The translations under genes were made by a program, and so were the position numbers. From UBA8752 sp002172485 (GTDB taxonomy: Bacteria > Bacteroidota > Bacteroidia > Flavobacteriales_D > Sanyastnellaceae), in assembly GCA_042089915.1 (NCBI GenBank), contig JBELJZ010000009.1, positions 1 through 64,000 of the forward strand: a DNA stretch of 64,000 bases, in the 5' to 3' direction. The notes under the pieces are model-generated. The model did not search any database. It worked only from the letters and a program-made list of their open reading frames with translations, and had not been told where the DNA came from. Positions 62,739 through 64,000 of the stretch are shown here, in pieces; within the stretch, counting starts at the first letter, position 1, and every line of letters starts with the position of its first letter.

Positions 62739-63449
62739 TCAGTCTGCGCGCAATGCGGCTTTGGCCGCGTCCACATCAAGGGGGGCGTGGTGCAGTGTGG
62801 CTCCGTGATCTCGCCCGGGATGCAGGTGGAGCCAATGAGTGAACCACCCCGCAGCCGCGGCTGCTTCCAAATCGTGGGTGGCCACGATGAGGGTGCGATT
62901 ATCCCCCTTCCAATGCGCCATTTGTTGGAGCACCTCTTCCCGTCCCACCAAATCGAGAAACGCCGTAGGCTCATCCAGCAACATGACCGAACGGGACTGG
63001 ACTCCAGCCCGGGCCACCATCACCCGCTGTGCCATGCCATCGCTGAGCGAATCCATCGGCAGTTTCCGCCATTCTGCGATGCCCGCCGCCGACAGATCGG
63101 CGTCCAGCTCAGCCAACTGCCCGGATCCATCCCCCGCTCTTCGGCCGAGCGCCATGACATCGGCCACCGTCAAGCCAGCGGGCTTTGGAGGCGTAGACGT
63201 CACCAGTGAAATCCGCTGTGCCCGTCGGGATGGAGGCATGCTGTGAATGTTGGCATCGCCGAGCAGAACCCGTCCTGACTGTGGCGCAAGCAATCCTGCC
63301 AAAGTGTGCAACATGGTGGATTTCCCAGCACCATTGCGCCCCACCACCACGACTGCTGCGCCAGGCTCCAAAGTGAAATGGAGGCGGGCAGCACCTTCGG
63401 CTGGCCGGGACAATTGAACCTGATCGAATTGAATGCGATGTGCCGTCAT
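62739..63449 (-). CDS. ABC transporter ATPase, FecE/BtuD type
   Basis: The start at 63449 gives 236 residues; longer readings enter the upstream permease gene. Walker A GRNGAGKSTMLHTLAGL, Q-loop region RISLVTSTPP, signature SLSDGMAQRVMVARA (one residue off LSGGQ) and Walker B VMLLDEPTAFLDL with switch His in ATHDL are present. Such ATPases power iron-siderophore, heme or B12 import. It overlaps the FecCD-type permease stop by four bases, forming one importer operon. Confidence 0.92.
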   Translation of the reverse strand: MTAHRIQFDQVQLSRPAEGAARLHFTLEPGAAVVVVGRNGAGKSTMLHTLAGLLAPQSGRVLLGDANIHSMPPSRRAQRISLVTSTPPKPAGLTVADVMALGRRAGDGSGQLAELDADLSAAGIAEWRKLPMDSLSDGMAQRVMVARAGVQSRSVMLLDEPTAFLDLVGREEVLQQMAHWKGDNRTLIVATHDLEAAAAAGWFTHWLHLHPGRDHGATLHHAPLDVDAAKAALRAD

Positions 63450-64000
63450 GCCGCGCTGGATTTGGATTGACGCAAAAGCAACCACAGGACCACCGGCGCT
63501 CCGACCATGCTCAACACGGCATTGAGGGGAATGGCTGTGAACCGAACTGCCCAATCCGCCAGCAACGCCAAGACGGTGCCCATGAGCAACACAGGGCCCA
63601 GCAAGGCGCCTGTGCGCCCGGGGCCGTGGAGCACGCGAACCAAGTGAGGCGTCGCCAAGCCCAAGAACGCCACGGGTCCGCACCACGCAGTGACCAAGGC
63701 CGCCAATGCCCCAGTCACGCCGAGCAAGCCCCACGTGAGGGCGCGCTCATTGACCCCCATCGATCGGGCTGTTTGAGAACCCAACCTCCACATGTCCAGG
63801 TCATGCTGGTAGCGAAACGCCCACCCCATTCCGATGATCAACGCTGTGCCCACAGCCAACACACTGGTCAAATCGCCCCGGCCAAACGACCCCATTCCCC
63901 AAACCACAAAGGCCTGAAGTGCTCCGGCATCCGCGCCGGCCTGAAGGACCGTGACCATGGCTCCGGACAGGTAGCCGACCATCAGGCCGAAAATCAGCAA
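63446..64000 (-). CDS. FecCD/BtuC family ABC importer permease (5' partial)
   Basis: The frame runs off the window, so the N-terminal half is missing. The visible 184 residues have membrane helices and the FecCD signature AFLGLATPHLVRVLHGP with the coupling helix region LGSQTARSMGVNERA. It imports an iron-siderophore, heme or B12 across the inner membrane with the ATPase just downstream. A substrate-binding protein or TonB receptor might lie beyond the window. Confidence 0.92.
   Translation of the reverse strand: MLIFGLMVGYLSGAMVTVLQAGADAGALQAFVVWGMGSFGRGDLTSVLAVGTALIIGMGWAFRYQHDLDMWRLGSQTARSMGVNERALTWGLLGVTGALAALVTAWCGPVAFLGLATPHLVRVLHGPGRTGALLGPVLLMGTVLALLADWAVRFTAIPLNAVLSMVGAPVVLWLLLRQSKSSAA

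Overview
The window looks like one chromosomal segment of a G+C-rich, free-living member of the Bacteroidota, probably Flavobacteriales-related. This rests on gene content. There are type IX secretion (T9SS) cargo with type A and type B C-terminal domains, a PorP/SprF partner protein, SprB-type repeats, an S46 dipeptidyl-peptidase, an M43 cytophagalysin-like protease and an IcmF fused mutase. Promoter elements resemble the Bacteroidota TTG/TAnnTTTG form. Coding density is high, many neighbours overlap by 1 or 4 bp, and clear Shine-Dalgarno sites are scarce. I saw no rRNA, tRNA, CRISPR array, insertion sequence or prophage.

Layout. 1-3.3 kb: phosphorelay cluster (hybrid kinase with two near-identical receivers, a membrane-tethered receiver, an HPt protein). 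3.3-10.1 kb: outer-membrane-type protein, exonuclease/GIY-YIG nuclease, ECF sigma factor, uvrA-msrB. 10.2-15.0 kb: three-gene secretion operon (type B CTD adhesin-like protein, PorP/SprF protein, small secreted protein). 15.0-22.5 kb: TruC-like pseudouridine synthase, a frameshifted mini-gene, then an icmF operon with a sulfotransferase-like protein, a class IV aminotransferase homologue and two membrane proteins. 22.5-30.4 kb: secreted lysyl-oxidase protein, a 40-residue membrane peptide, DPP11-like peptidase, threonine aldolase, another T9SS protein. 30.4-40.4 kb: yaaA, an FKBP lipoprotein, an M43 protease, a glycosyltransferase, a DUF819 protein, a deacetylase-family protein and stand-alone ribA. 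40.5-49.9 kb: three long Cys/Asp-rich secreted proteins and a transporter remnant. 50-64 kb: mostly housekeeping (pgi, fba, def, a RibBX-like ribB, rpmE2, xerD, gluQ, ettA), a candidate small RNA, and the start of an iron/B12-type ABC importer.

How genes work together. At least seven genes encode cell-surface or secreted cargo. These cargo proteins use three kinds of C-terminus: T9SS type A, T9SS type B, and a short single-loop dockerin-like module ending in cysteine. An unnamed domain of about 170 residues (called the YDSW domain here, after a conserved tyrosine-aspartate-serine-tryptophan core) recurs about six times in four of them, including both cargo-type proteins of the SprF operon. 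The stand-alone RibA at 39.8-40.4 kb appears to supply the GTP cyclohydrolase activity that the degenerate second half of the RibB fusion at 54-55 kb has lost.

The most unusual items are the YDSW domain, the dockerin-like C-terminal module, the lysyl oxidase with its quinone-forming residues conserved, the aminotransferase homologue without its PLP lysine, and the structured RNA candidate at 55.6-55.7 kb. All calls come from reading the sequence; no database search was run.
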